Positions 8,403 through 16,067 of a DNA stretch of 64,000 bases are shown in pieces. Both the position numbers and the translations under genes were made by a program. The stretch's first letter is position 1. Each line of letters opens with the position of its first letter. The notes under the pieces are model-generated. The model was given only the letters and a program-made list of their open reading frames with translations, was not told where the DNA came from and made no database searches. Origin of the DNA: Pseudopedobacter sp965218985. GTDB lineage: Bacteria; Bacteroidota; Bacteroidia; Sphingobacteriales; Sphingobacteriaceae. The DNA lies in the NCBI GenBank assembly GCA_965218985.1, contig CBDCMP010000006.1, positions 124,001 through 188,000 on the forward strand. The letters are read 5' to 3'.

Positions 8403-8424
8403 GTTCTTTTGCCTACAAAAGAAC
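8403..8424. repeat. Perfect 9-bp hairpin upstream of alaS
   Basis: GTTCTTTTG (8403-8411) pairs with CAAAAGAAC (8416-8424) around a 4-base loop. It has no T-run and lies about 45 bases upstream of the alaS promoter box. Similar GTT-CTTTT hairpins recur in Bacteroidota intergenic DNA (recollection, not checked). Confidence 0.5.
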
Positions 8425-8446
8425 AAATAACTAATCCATTTTCATC

Positions 8447-8476
8447 TTTCAACTCTCCCCATTCTCCTTATATTTG
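8447..8476 (+). promoter_or_regulatory. Candidate alaS promoter, box next to the start codon
   Basis: TATATTTG at 8469-8476 matches the Bacteroidota -7 box; TTTC at 8447-8450 is an imperfect -33 element 18 bases upstream. Only six bases separate the box from the alaS ATG, so the message may be leaderless. Confidence 0.5.
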
Positions 8477-8482
8477 CAGCTT

Positions 8483-11164
8483 ATGAGCAAGACCGCACAA
8501 GAGATTCGTCAGCAATTTTTAGACTTTTTCATCTCCAAAGGACACCAGATTGTTCCTTCGGCACCCATTGTGGTAAAAAACGACCCGACTTTAATGTTTA
8601 CCAATGCCGGGATGAACCAGTTTAAAGATTTGTTTTTGGGCGAAGCGGCCATCAAATATCCTCGTGTGGCAGATACCCAGCGTTGTTTGCGTGTTTCGGG
8701 GAAACATAACGACTTGGAGGAGGTGGGGATCGACACCTATCACCACACCATGTTTGAAATGCTGGGCAACTGGAGCTTTGGCGACTATTTCAAAAAAGAA
8801 GCCATTGCCTGGAGCTGGGAATTATTGACTGAGGTTTATCAATTACCTAAAGATCGTTTGTACGTCACTGTATTTGAGGGAGATGAAAAGGAAGGTTTAG
8901 CCAAAGACCAGGAGGCTTATCAGGAATGGAAAAAATTTGTTCCTGAAGATCGTATCCTTTTAGGGAACAAAAAAGATAACTTCTGGGAAATGGGAGAAAC
9001 AGGTCCGTGCGGACCAAGTTCTGAAATCCATTTTGACAGCCGTTCTGAAGAGGAAAGAGCGAAGGTAAACGGTGCGCTTTTGGTAAATGCCGATGATCCT
9101 TTAGTAATTGAGATTTGGAATAATGTTTTCATGCAGTACAACCGCCAAAAAGATGGAAGCCTGAAGCCGCTACCTGCCAAACATGTGGACACCGGAATGG
9201 GTTTTGAGCGTTTGGTACGGGTGATTCAGGAAAAGACCTCCAATTACGACACGGATGTTTTTCAGCCGATGATTCAGTTTATTGCGGAGAAATGTGAAAT
9301 GGCTTATGGGGCATCAGAAAAAACAGACATCGCCATGCGGGTAATGGCCGACCATATCAGAGCCATTGCTTTTGCCATTGCCGATGGAACTTTGCCATCA
9401 AACAATAAGGCGGGTTACGTAATCCGACGGATTTTAAGAAGAGCAGTTCGTTACGCTTACCAATATTTAGGCTTCAAAGAACCTTTCTTGAACCTGTTGG
9501 TACCGCTTTTAGCGGAACAGTTTAAAGAGGTATTTGATGAATTGCATGTACAAAAAGATTTTGTGCAGAAGGTGGTTTTGGAAGAGGAGGCAGCTTTTTT
9601 AAGAACTTTGGAAAAAGGAATTAATTTATTTGAAGATTATTTAAACAATCATGATTCAACAAATGAAGACTTGAGGAGTAGTTTTTCTCATCATGACTTC
9701 GAGGAAGAAGAAATAAGTGATAAGGTGATTCCTGGTCTTTTTGCATTTTTATTATCAGATACTTATGGTTTCCCAATTGATCTCACAGAATTAATGGCTC
9801 GGGAAAAGGGATTTACTGTGAATGTTGAAGAATTTGAACAAGCTCTTAAGCTTCAAAAAAACCGTTCCAGAGCTGCCACCGCTATTGATGCCGGAGATTG
9901 GATCCCAGTGAATGAAGGGGAGGAAGTGGAGTTTGTAGGCTATGATGATTTAGAGGCACATGCTCAAATCTTGAAATACCGTAAAGTAACCGCAAAAGGA
10001 AAAGAACAATACCAGCTAGTCCTGAATAGAACGCCTTTCTATGCCGAAAGTGGCGGACAGGTGGGGGATGCCGGTTTATTGATCGGAGAAGGGGAAGAAG
10101 TAAAGGTCACTGACACTAAAAAAGAAAATGGCTTGATCATCCATTTTGCTGATACATTGCCGGATAATTTAGAATCCACTTTTTTAGCCAGAGTGGATAG
10201 TCAGAAAAGAATGTTGACGGAGAACAACCACTCGGCCACACATCTTTTACATGCCACTTTAAAAATGGTTTTAGGGCAGCATGTGAACCAGAAAGGCTCA
10301 TTGGTAAACGAAAATGTATTACGTTTTGATTTTTCTCATTCCTCTAAAGTGACGGATGAAGAACTAAAAGAGATTGAAGGCATCGTGAATGAGAAAATCA
10401 GAGAGAACATCCCATTAAAAGAGGAAAGAAATGTGCCTTATCAGCAGGCCTTGGATAGTGGGGTCACGGCTTTGTTTGGCGAGAAGTATGGAGATGTTGT
10501 CCGGGTAATTACGTTTGGAGATGGTTATTCTAAGGAATTATGTGGAGGGACACATGTTCCTGCCACCGGGCAGATTGGCTATTTCAAAATCAGCTCAGAA
10601 AGTGCCGTTGCGGCTGGTGTGCGTAGAATTGAAGCCATCACGGCGATCAGAGCAGAGGAGTTTATTCATCAGCAGGAGGAATTGATTAAAAATTTGAAGG
10701 AGCTGCTGAAGCATCCAAATGACATGGCCAAATCCATTGAATCTTTGATCGAAGAAAATTCCAAATTGAAGAAGGAGGTGGAGAAAGCCATTTTGGCTAA
10801 AGCTTCTGGGTTAAAAGATGAGCTGAAGGCAAAGGTTCAATCTGTCAATGGCGTCAATTTCATTGCGGAGACCGTGGCTTTACCGAATGCAGAAACCATT
10901 AAGGATTTAGCTTACAAATTGAAAGATGTGGTGGAGGATTTATACCTTGTTTTAGCCGCCAATATTGAAGGCAAACCTTTACTTACCGTGATGATTTCTG
11001 AAAACCTGGTAAAGAAAGGAATGAATGCTGGAAACATTGTAAGGGAACTAGCCAAAGAGATTCAGGGAGGAGGAGGTGGTCAGCCTTTTTATGCCACAGC
11101 CGGAGGTAAGCATGTAGCTGGGTTGGGGAATGCTTTGGAGAAGGCGAAGGAATTTATCAAATAG
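8483..11164 (+). CDS. alaS: Alanine--tRNA ligase
   Basis: 893 residues from the ATG at 8483. The class II catalytic core starts with QQFLDFFISKGHQIVPSAP and TLMFTNAGMNQFKD, continues with HHTMFEMLGNWSFGDYF, and is followed by the editing domain zinc motifs NNHSATHLLHATL (HxxxH) and CGGTHV. The C-terminal oligomerisation domain ends with a Gly-rich GGGGGQPFYATAGGK. It charges tRNA-Ala and hydrolyses mischarged tRNA in the cytoplasm. An acidic, Ser-rich insertion near residues 390-425 (EDYLNNHDSTNEDL, then FEEEEISDK) lies between catalytic and editing domains and is probably lineage-specific. Single gene flanked by repeat-rich gaps. Confidence 0.97.
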   Translation: MSKTAQEIRQQFLDFFISKGHQIVPSAPIVVKNDPTLMFTNAGMNQFKDLFLGEAAIKYPRVADTQRCLRVSGKHNDLEEVGIDTYHHTMFEMLGNWSFGDYFKKEAIAWSWELLTEVYQLPKDRLYVTVFEGDEKEGLAKDQEAYQEWKKFVPEDRILLGNKKDNFWEMGETGPCGPSSEIHFDSRSEEERAKVNGALLVNADDPLVIEIWNNVFMQYNRQKDGSLKPLPAKHVDTGMGFERLVRVIQEKTSNYDTDVFQPMIQFIAEKCEMAYGASEKTDIAMRVMADHIRAIAFAIADGTLPSNNKAGYVIRRILRRAVRYAYQYLGFKEPFLNLLVPLLAEQFKEVFDELHVQKDFVQKVVLEEEAAFLRTLEKGINLFEDYLNNHDSTNEDLRSSFSHHDFEEEEISDKVIPGLFAFLLSDTYGFPIDLTELMAREKGFTVNVEEFEQALKLQKNRSRAATAIDAGDWIPVNEGEEVEFVGYDDLEAHAQILKYRKVTAKGKEQYQLVLNRTPFYAESGGQVGDAGLLIGEGEEVKVTDTKKENGLIIHFADTLPDNLESTFLARVDSQKRMLTENNHSATHLLHATLKMVLGQHVNQKGSLVNENVLRFDFSHSSKVTDEELKEIEGIVNEKIRENIPLKEERNVPYQQALDSGVTALFGEKYGDVVRVITFGDGYSKELCGGTHVPATGQIGYFKISSESAVAAGVRRIEAITAIRAEEFIHQQEELIKNLKELLKHPNDMAKSIESLIEENSKLKKEVEKAILAKASGLKDELKAKVQSVNGVNFIAETVALPNAETIKDLAYKLKDVVEDLYLVLAANIEGKPLLTVMISENLVKKGMNAGNIVRELAKEIQGGGGGQPFYATAGGKHVAGLGNALEKAKEFIK

Positions 11165-11452
11165 TTTAACAAATACATTTATTCCTGTTTCGGGTCTTTA
11201 AAAACCATTTTTGGGATTGGATAATTTTATCTTTAAGGATACTTTGCCTCTAAGACTTCGCAAGTTTTAAAATGGATTTCCAGAGCTTCCTAAGTTTCTC
11301 CTGTTCACGACCCTCGTCCACCCATGATGGTCTTTATTTTCACAGGCTATTTTCCCGATGATGTTTTTCAAGGAGGATATAGACCTATAAATTTGAAGGA
11401 AATAGATTAAATTTCATTTTCGTAAACGAGTTCATCAATGATTTTTCTCCAT

Positions 11453-11530
11453 TAGATTTATATTAAATCTATAATCATGAAAAAGTGACGATTCAGTTGG
11501 TGTTTTCCATCATGGCCACTTTGCTCAAAA
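11453..11530 (+). pseudogene. Decayed 5' end of a copy of the small barrel gene at 13972
   Basis: The palindrome TAGATTTA-N3-TAAATCTA (11453-11471), a six-base gap, ATGAAAAA (11477) and, further on, GTGTTTTCCATCA match the control region and signal-peptide start of the gene at 13972 in the same order and spacing. Here the third codon after ATGAAAAAG is a stop (TGA), so it cannot encode the protein. The remainder of the copy is not recognisable. The surrounding gap (11165-11753) holds nothing else I can name. Confidence 0.55.
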
Positions 11531-11753
11531 ACAACACTCCTACACTTTTGCTCTCTCGCACTCTAAACATAGTAAGTTTAAATGGCCATATTTTAAATTC
11601 AATTCATCGCCAACCACGCGTAACTCTTTTTTAGATGTAACTCTTTTGTTTGCTAAGCGTAAAAAGAGACTTCACGTTTTAATTAGTATCTAATTAATCA
11701 CTTTGGCTTTTCAAAAAACACATCCATTCTCAGGAAGTCTGAAAAATAATATT

Positions 11754-12116
11754 ATGGAAATATTTAGAAAGAAAACTATCAAAAATGATGAGTCCAAGGT
11801 ATTGAATTTTATCAATGAAGGGTGCAGGGTAGAAGGGGCATTAAAATCAAACGCATTTATTCGTATTGATGGTACAGTAGAAGGAAACTTGGATATAGAA
11901 GAATGTGCCATTATAGGAAGTAAGGGACAAATCATTGGAGATGTGAAAACCAAATCATTGATTATCTATGGTATGGTAAATGGTAATATCGATTCTCATA
12001 GCTTGGAAATTAAAAATACTGGTTGCGTAAATGGAGAGATAAAGACAACTAAATTGAATATTGAATTTGGTGGTATTTACAATGGAGTATTAATTATGGG
12101 AAAGAATGATTCTTAA
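11754..12116 (+). CDS. Bactofilin family protein (bactofilin A of the cassette)
   Basis: 120 residues from the ATG at 11754; a longer frame from a TTG at 11703 adds an unconvincing leader. Almost the whole protein is the bactofilin beta-helix: INEGCRVEGALKSNAFIRID, then GTVEGNLDIEECAIIGSKGQ and repeated short strands with Gly at turns, ending NGVLIMGKNDS. Bactofilins polymerise without nucleotide into stable filaments and act as cell-shape or localisation scaffolds, often at the membrane. It is 45 bases upstream of the actin-like gene on the same strand, so the two are probably co-transcribed. Confidence 0.88.
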   Translation: MEIFRKKTIKNDESKVLNFINEGCRVEGALKSNAFIRIDGTVEGNLDIEECAIIGSKGQIIGDVKTKSLIIYGMVNGNIDSHSLEIKNTGCVNGEIKTTKLNIEFGGIYNGVLIMGKNDS

Positions 12117-12161
12117 ATAAGAAAATAAATAAAACAAAATAAACCTTATCGAATAACTATT

Positions 12162-13178
12162 ATGTTTACAACTCAATCATTCTCAAGTTTAATTGAAGCA
12201 AATAATGCAAATCTTGCGAATACTTCGAGAAATTTACTGAATGGCTTAAAGGTTTATCACAACAACCAATGGTATATATGTGGTAATCTGGCATTAAATG
12301 AAGGTAAATTTCCTCACAAATTGATCAATTCTTCTCCTAACGACCTGGATTATCAGTTGTTGACTAAAGCAGCAATCATTTTATTTAATGAATCTTTAGC
12401 CCAGCCCTTAACCATAACCACAGGTTTTCCATATGCCACTTATAAGATTTATAAGGATTTGGCAGTGGAGAATTTAAAGAAGACCCATGTGATTGAAATA
12501 GATGCGTCCACTTTTAAAGAGGGCTCAAAAAAAACCATCATGATTGATGTGGAGAACGTGGATGTAGTGCCCGAAATCGTGGGTTGTACCATTGCCTTAA
12601 GAAACGGAGAGCATAAGGCTTCAGGAGATTTTTTTGTTTTAAGCTGTGGCTTTGGAACTTTCGAATCTATTCTGAGCACGGATGATGGAATCATTGAACA
12701 GTCAATGATCAGTACTCATGGAATTAAATATGCGATTAATTTATTGATGACAGAACTTCAAAAAAACCATTATTTAGAATTTAGAAATGAACATTTAATA
12801 GACGATGCGTTTCAGAAAGGATATATCATTTTAAACCGTAAGAATATTGATCTCAAAGAGATGAGAAAGAGTGCCATCAGATCGTATTATCACGAGGTGA
12901 TCTCGCCTAATTTAAGAAATGTGATCACAGATGTAAATTTAATGAAGTCCAAAAAAATTTACTTGTGTGGCGGAGCTATTCTTTATCAGGATTTGGCAGA
13001 ATGTTTTAGAGAGGAGTTTGGGGAAGTGGCGCAGTTGGAATTTGTAGCTGACCCTGCAAGTTTGGCAAGCAAAGGATATGTCATTAATTCAATGCGTTTA
13101 TCCGGCGGCAACAAAGCATCCTCTTTGGGGATAGATATTGGTAATGCTAATACTGTGGTAGCAAGGTTGTCCGAATGA
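12162..13178 (+). CDS. ParM/Alp-like actin-family ATPase with C-terminal phosphate-1 motif (apparent circular permutation)
   Basis: 338 residues. Motifs of the actin/ParM fold: FTTQSFSSLIEA (2-13, like the FPS strand that normally follows phosphate-1), VYHNNQWYICGNLAL (31-45), LTKAAIILF (67-75), TITTGFPYATY (84-94), VVPEIVG (135-141, Glu138), phosphate-2-like VLSCGFGTFES (159-169), STHGIKYAI (184-192), adenosine motif KIYLCGGAILYQDL (265-278), NAxGY-like ASKGYVINS (302-310). Then comes a linker SGGNKAS and GIDIGNANTVVARLSE (323-338), a near-ideal phosphate-1 motif that in known ParM/Alp/actin proteins is at the N-terminus. An in-frame stop at 12126 excludes an N-terminal extension carrying it. 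Phosphate-2 has Ser161 where Asp is usual. Overlaps the next bactofilin gene by 4 bases (ATGA). It probably forms or controls filaments; DNA segregation is less likely as no ParR-like gene is near. Confidence 0.8.
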   Translation: MFTTQSFSSLIEANNANLANTSRNLLNGLKVYHNNQWYICGNLALNEGKFPHKLINSSPNDLDYQLLTKAAIILFNESLAQPLTITTGFPYATYKIYKDLAVENLKKTHVIEIDASTFKEGSKKTIMIDVENVDVVPEIVGCTIALRNGEHKASGDFFVLSCGFGTFESILSTDDGIIEQSMISTHGIKYAINLLMTELQKNHYLEFRNEHLIDDAFQKGYIILNRKNIDLKEMRKSAIRSYYHEVISPNLRNVITDVNLMKSKKIYLCGGAILYQDLAECFREEFGEVAQLEFVADPASLASKGYVINSMRLSGGNKASSLGIDIGNANTVVARLSE

Positions 13179-13789
13179 TCAACAAAGTATTGACATACTT
13201 TAAAAAAAGCAATTCCGTTCAAAACACAGAAAATTTATTTTACGATAATTCCCAAGAAAACAATTACATTGAGTCTTTTTATTCAATAACCCTTGAAGGT
13301 TTTTTTAAAGGGACAATTATTTGTTTAGGTGATGTGCTCATCAAAAAAGGAGCTTCTTTTACAGGTAACCTGGTATGTAAGAAATGTATGGTAAAAGGAG
13401 CTTTAACTGGTCGCCTTTCTTCCATAACCTATACAGAGGTTTGTACAGAAGGGTTTTTAGAAGCAGATATTTTAACAGGTTCCATATTTATTGAAAGTCA
13501 GACAGTTGCCCGTGGAGCATTTAAAATTAGTAAGGAAATAAATATTCCGCTTGAATATCAAAAGCTGGAGGTTACTTATCAGCGCACTTTAAAAAACATG
13601 GAGCGTTTGATAACAGGGGAAGAGTTGAAAACAAAAATGGAAAAGAGGATTGTTCTAAAACCCATGTTAGTTATTGAAGGGCAAAAGATCCCTTCGCAAA
13701 CTCCGGTACCAAATATTCTTCCATCTGAAAATTCAATGCCCGTAGAAAAAAATGAGACCATCAATAGTTCCAGTTCGGGATGGTGGTGA
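13175..13789 (+). CDS. Bactofilin-like protein with C-terminal tail (bactofilin B of the cassette)
   Basis: 204 residues; ATG overlaps the stop of the actin-like gene (ATGA), implying translational coupling. The beta-helix covers residues about 32-117 (ITLEGFFKGTIICLGDVLIK, GASFTGNLVCKKCMVKGALT). It carries a basic N-terminus, a helical segment near 120-160 with many Lys/Glu, and a low-complexity Pro/Ser tail ending SSSSGWW. The sequence is more diverged than bactofilin A, and the tail suggests a partner- or membrane-contact role (inference). Pairing a short core bactofilin with a longer tailed one recalls multi-bactofilin systems where one paralogue carries a targeting tail. Confidence 0.75.
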   Translation: MINKVLTYFKKSNSVQNTENLFYDNSQENNYIESFYSITLEGFFKGTIICLGDVLIKKGASFTGNLVCKKCMVKGALTGRLSSITYTEVCTEGFLEADILTGSIFIESQTVARGAFKISKEINIPLEYQKLEVTYQRTLKNMERLITGEELKTKMEKRIVLKPMLVIEGQKIPSQTPVPNILPSENSMPVEKNETINSSSSGWW

Positions 13790-13822
13790 ACCCTGATTCT
13801 GTGTGATTAGAGAAGGGAAATC

Positions 13823-13902
13823 CTGATTTTTCAATGGGAGTCAGGTCTTCCATCTTCCCAAAACATGGCCAATCCGCCTATTGCAGGAGAAATCAATGTC
13901 CT
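13823..13902. repeat. Direct repeat, copy 1 (left of the barrel gene)
   Basis: An ~80-base segment containing TGATTTTTCAATGGGAGTCA, TTCCATCTT and TCCGCCTATTGCAGG recurs with scattered changes at 14565-14644. The two copies flank the gene at 13972-14493, as expected after a tandem duplication or insertion. It is non-coding. Confidence 0.7.
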
Positions 13903-13947
13903 CTGTTTTTATTTAATTACAGTATTGGTTTTGAATGATTTTTAAAT

Positions 13948-13966
13948 TAGATTTATAATAAATCTA
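13948..13966. promoter_or_regulatory. Operator-like palindrome TAGATTTA-N3-TAAATCTA
   Basis: A perfect 8-bp inverted repeat with a 3-base centre ends six bases before the ATG at 13972. The same palindrome with the same spacing to an ATG occurs at 11453-11471. Its position over the start would suit a repressor site or a 5' hairpin in the message; which one cannot be told. Confidence 0.5.
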
Positions 13967-13971
13967 TTACC

Positions 13972-14493
13972 ATGAAAAAACTGATGTTCATGATCCTGAT
14001 GTTTTCCATTACCACCCTTTTTGCACAGGAGAGAAAGTTTTCCATTAACACCAATATTGCAAATTTTGCTGCAAAAGGCCCTTCCTTGTCTTTAGAATAT
14101 CAATTTTCAAATAAATGGAGTATTCAGGGGTATCTATCAACAGGAGAGATAAACGTTGTAAATAATTACACTTATAAAACTGCAATAATAGATTTTAAGC
14201 GTAAAATTGATAAACAACTTTATACTTCAACTTATATTAGATACATTGAAAAAGACGTATATAGACCTTATGTATTCAACGCTGTAATTTCTTTGGATAG
14301 GGGGAGAGATTTTGAAGGGAAAGGAATTTCTCTAGGTCAATCTATAGGTTATAAAGTTTTTAGAAATAAAGTTTATAATCTTGATTTATTTGCAGGAGCA
14401 GGTTATGGAGGTTTCATCAAGCAGACAGGCGATAGGAATAAACTTGGTTTCCTCGATGTGAGAATTGGAATTCTAACAGGATTTAACTTTTGA
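13972..14493 (+). CDS. Small secreted beta-barrel protein (DUF3575-like)
   Basis: 173 residues with a signal peptide (MKKLMFMILMFSITTLFAQ). The mature part is alternating beta strands (SLSLEYQFSNKWSIQGYLST, LYTSTYIRYIEK), ending with YNLDLFAGAGYGGFIKQTG and a final strand FLDVRIGILTGFNF with terminal Phe, as expected for an outer-membrane barrel. The strand and Gly pattern resemble DUF3575 proteins of Bacteroidota; this is a weak family call. It follows the bactofilin/actin cassette by 182 bases on the same strand; whether it belongs functionally to it is unknown. A decayed relative lies at 11477. Confidence 0.65.
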   Translation: MKKLMFMILMFSITTLFAQERKFSINTNIANFAAKGPSLSLEYQFSNKWSIQGYLSTGEINVVNNYTYKTAIIDFKRKIDKQLYTSTYIRYIEKDVYRPYVFNAVISLDRGRDFEGKGISLGQSIGYKVFRNKVYNLDLFAGAGYGGFIKQTGDRNKLGFLDVRIGILTGFNF

Positions 14494-14564
14494 TTTGAAA
14501 ATAGCTTAAATAGTTATTTGATTTTCTTTATGATTTTTTTTATTTTTTTCAATTTCTACAGTTT

Positions 14565-14644
14565 TGATTTTTCAACGAGAGTCAGTTTTCCATCTTGCCC
14601 AAAAAGTCACCAATCTGCCTATTTCAGGGGGAAATAAATGCCCT
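14565..14644. repeat. Direct repeat, copy 2 (right of the barrel gene)
   Basis: Matches 13823-13902 at most positions, with small indels (TGATTTTTCAACGAGAGTCA, TTCCATCTTG, CTGCCTATTTCAGG). The remainder of the gap to 14759 shows no gene. Confidence 0.7.
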
Positions 14645-14759
14645 TTCAGAATGGGTGCTGTTGAGTAGACTTTACCTGTGAGACCTTTCCTTTGTCAAGG
14701 TGACGGCAAAACGACTTAACTTAATCATTTTTTATGCGGATGTTCTTCGGAACCAAAAC

Positions 14760-15923
14760 TTATGGCTTATTTATAATATGTGTTCCATCCTCAATCTGAG
14801 TGATGTAAACATTCATCCCGATATTCATCTTGTTAAAATAAGCTTCTTTGATTCTTTTCACAATTCCTTCCAAATCCTCCTCCTTTACCAGGCTGATCAC
14901 ACAGCCCCCAAATCCACCACCCATCATTCTGGCACCAAGAATTCCTTTTTCCTTTTTAGCACAGCTCACAATGAAATCAAGCTCCGGGCAACTCACTTCA
15001 TACAATTCGCTCAAACCTTGATGTGTTTCGTACATCTTTTGGCCAAAATCAGCGATTTGATGCTGTGAAAGATCTTCACAGGCAGCTAGCAACCTGTTGT
15101 TTTCCTCCACCACGTATTTGCAACGGTTATAGATATCGCTGCTTTGTTGTGACAAGCACTCCTCCACCATTTCTATGTTGGCATCCCGTAAAGTCTTCAC
15201 TTCAGGGTACGTTTGTTGAATAATGGAGACTCCTTCACCACATTGGCTGGTTCTCACGTTGTATTCAGAAGAGGCCAACGAATGTTTTACCATGGAATCG
15301 AATAAAACGATTTTTATCCCATCTAAATCAAATGGGACGTATTCATAGGCCAAAGAACGACAATCCAGTTTTACCACATGACCTTTTTTACCAAATACGC
15401 TGGCGAACTGATCCATGATGCCACATTTCACACCTACAAATTCATTCTCGGCCTTTTGGGCCAGTTTCACCATTTGCATTTTATCCAATCCCAATTCGAA
15501 GATGTGATTCAATGCGAAGACAGTAGCACATTCCAAAGCAGCAGAAGAGGACATTCCGGCACCTAAAGGCACATCCCCGGAGATCACGGCGTTAAAGCCG
15601 CCCACTTTTTTGTTGATCTTCAGCAGTTGATCCACAATGCAGATCACATAATTTGGCCATCCCTTATCTGAATAATTACAATTGGAAACTGTGGTGCTGA
15701 AAACCTCATGCAAATCAGCTGCTACGATGAAAATGGTGTCGTCCTCCCGTTTGGATATCCCAATATAAGCAGCTTTGTTAATGGCAGCTGGGAGCACATA
15801 ACCCATGTTGTAATCGGTGTGTTCTCCAATCAGGTTCACGCGGCCGGGCGAACAAACCAATAAAGGCTCTTCGTTAAAGGTTTTTTTAAATGTGTTTTTG
15901 ACAAGGTTTTCAGAGTCTCCCAT
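14760..15923 (-). CDS. galK: Galactokinase
   Basis: 387 residues. All three GHMP-kinase motifs are present: the galactokinase signature GRVNLIGEHTDYNMGYVLP near residue 27, the ATP-binding PLGAGMSSSAALE near 120, and MGGGFGGCVISL near 335. It phosphorylates galactose to galactose-1-phosphate in the Leloir pathway. No other gal gene is adjacent. It is divergent from an AraC-type regulator (144-base gap), which suggests sugar-dependent control by that regulator (inference). Confidence 0.96.
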   Translation of the reverse strand: MGDSENLVKNTFKKTFNEEPLLVCSPGRVNLIGEHTDYNMGYVLPAAINKAAYIGISKREDDTIFIVAADLHEVFSTTVSNCNYSDKGWPNYVICIVDQLLKINKKVGGFNAVISGDVPLGAGMSSSAALECATVFALNHIFELGLDKMQMVKLAQKAENEFVGVKCGIMDQFASVFGKKGHVVKLDCRSLAYEYVPFDLDGIKIVLFDSMVKHSLASSEYNVRTSQCGEGVSIIQQTYPEVKTLRDANIEMVEECLSQQSSDIYNRCKYVVEENNRLLAACEDLSQHQIADFGQKMYETHQGLSELYEVSCPELDFIVSCAKKEKGILGARMMGGGFGGCVISLVKEEDLEGIVKRIKEAYFNKMNIGMNVYITQIEDGTHIINKP

Positions 15924-16067
15924 TGCTAATTAATTTTTGAGGTTTAAGATCGACCAATAAAGAGGCTTCTTTTAATGATGATTTCAAAAGGTAAAGGTAG
16001 AGGAACTTTAAGTTTACAGAGTGGTTTATATTCTTATAGTGTTGGATTATTTTATTATAATTGATTG

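Noticed and set aside
11703..11753. N-terminal extension of bactofilin A from TTG
   Set aside because: Weak start codon and unrelated composition; ATG at 11754 begins a typical bactofilin leader.
12162..13178. Actin-like gene as an N-terminally truncated pseudogene
   Set aside because: The missing N-terminal motif is present at the C-terminus, the frame is intact, length is normal for ParM-like proteins and the downstream gene is coupled to it.
11754..13789. Plasmid-type ParMRC segregation cassette
   Set aside because: No ParR-like gene and no centromere-like direct repeats near the actin gene; neighbours are core chromosomal genes.
14700..15068. 122-codon ORF antisense to galK
   Set aside because: Shadow of a well-supported galactokinase gene.
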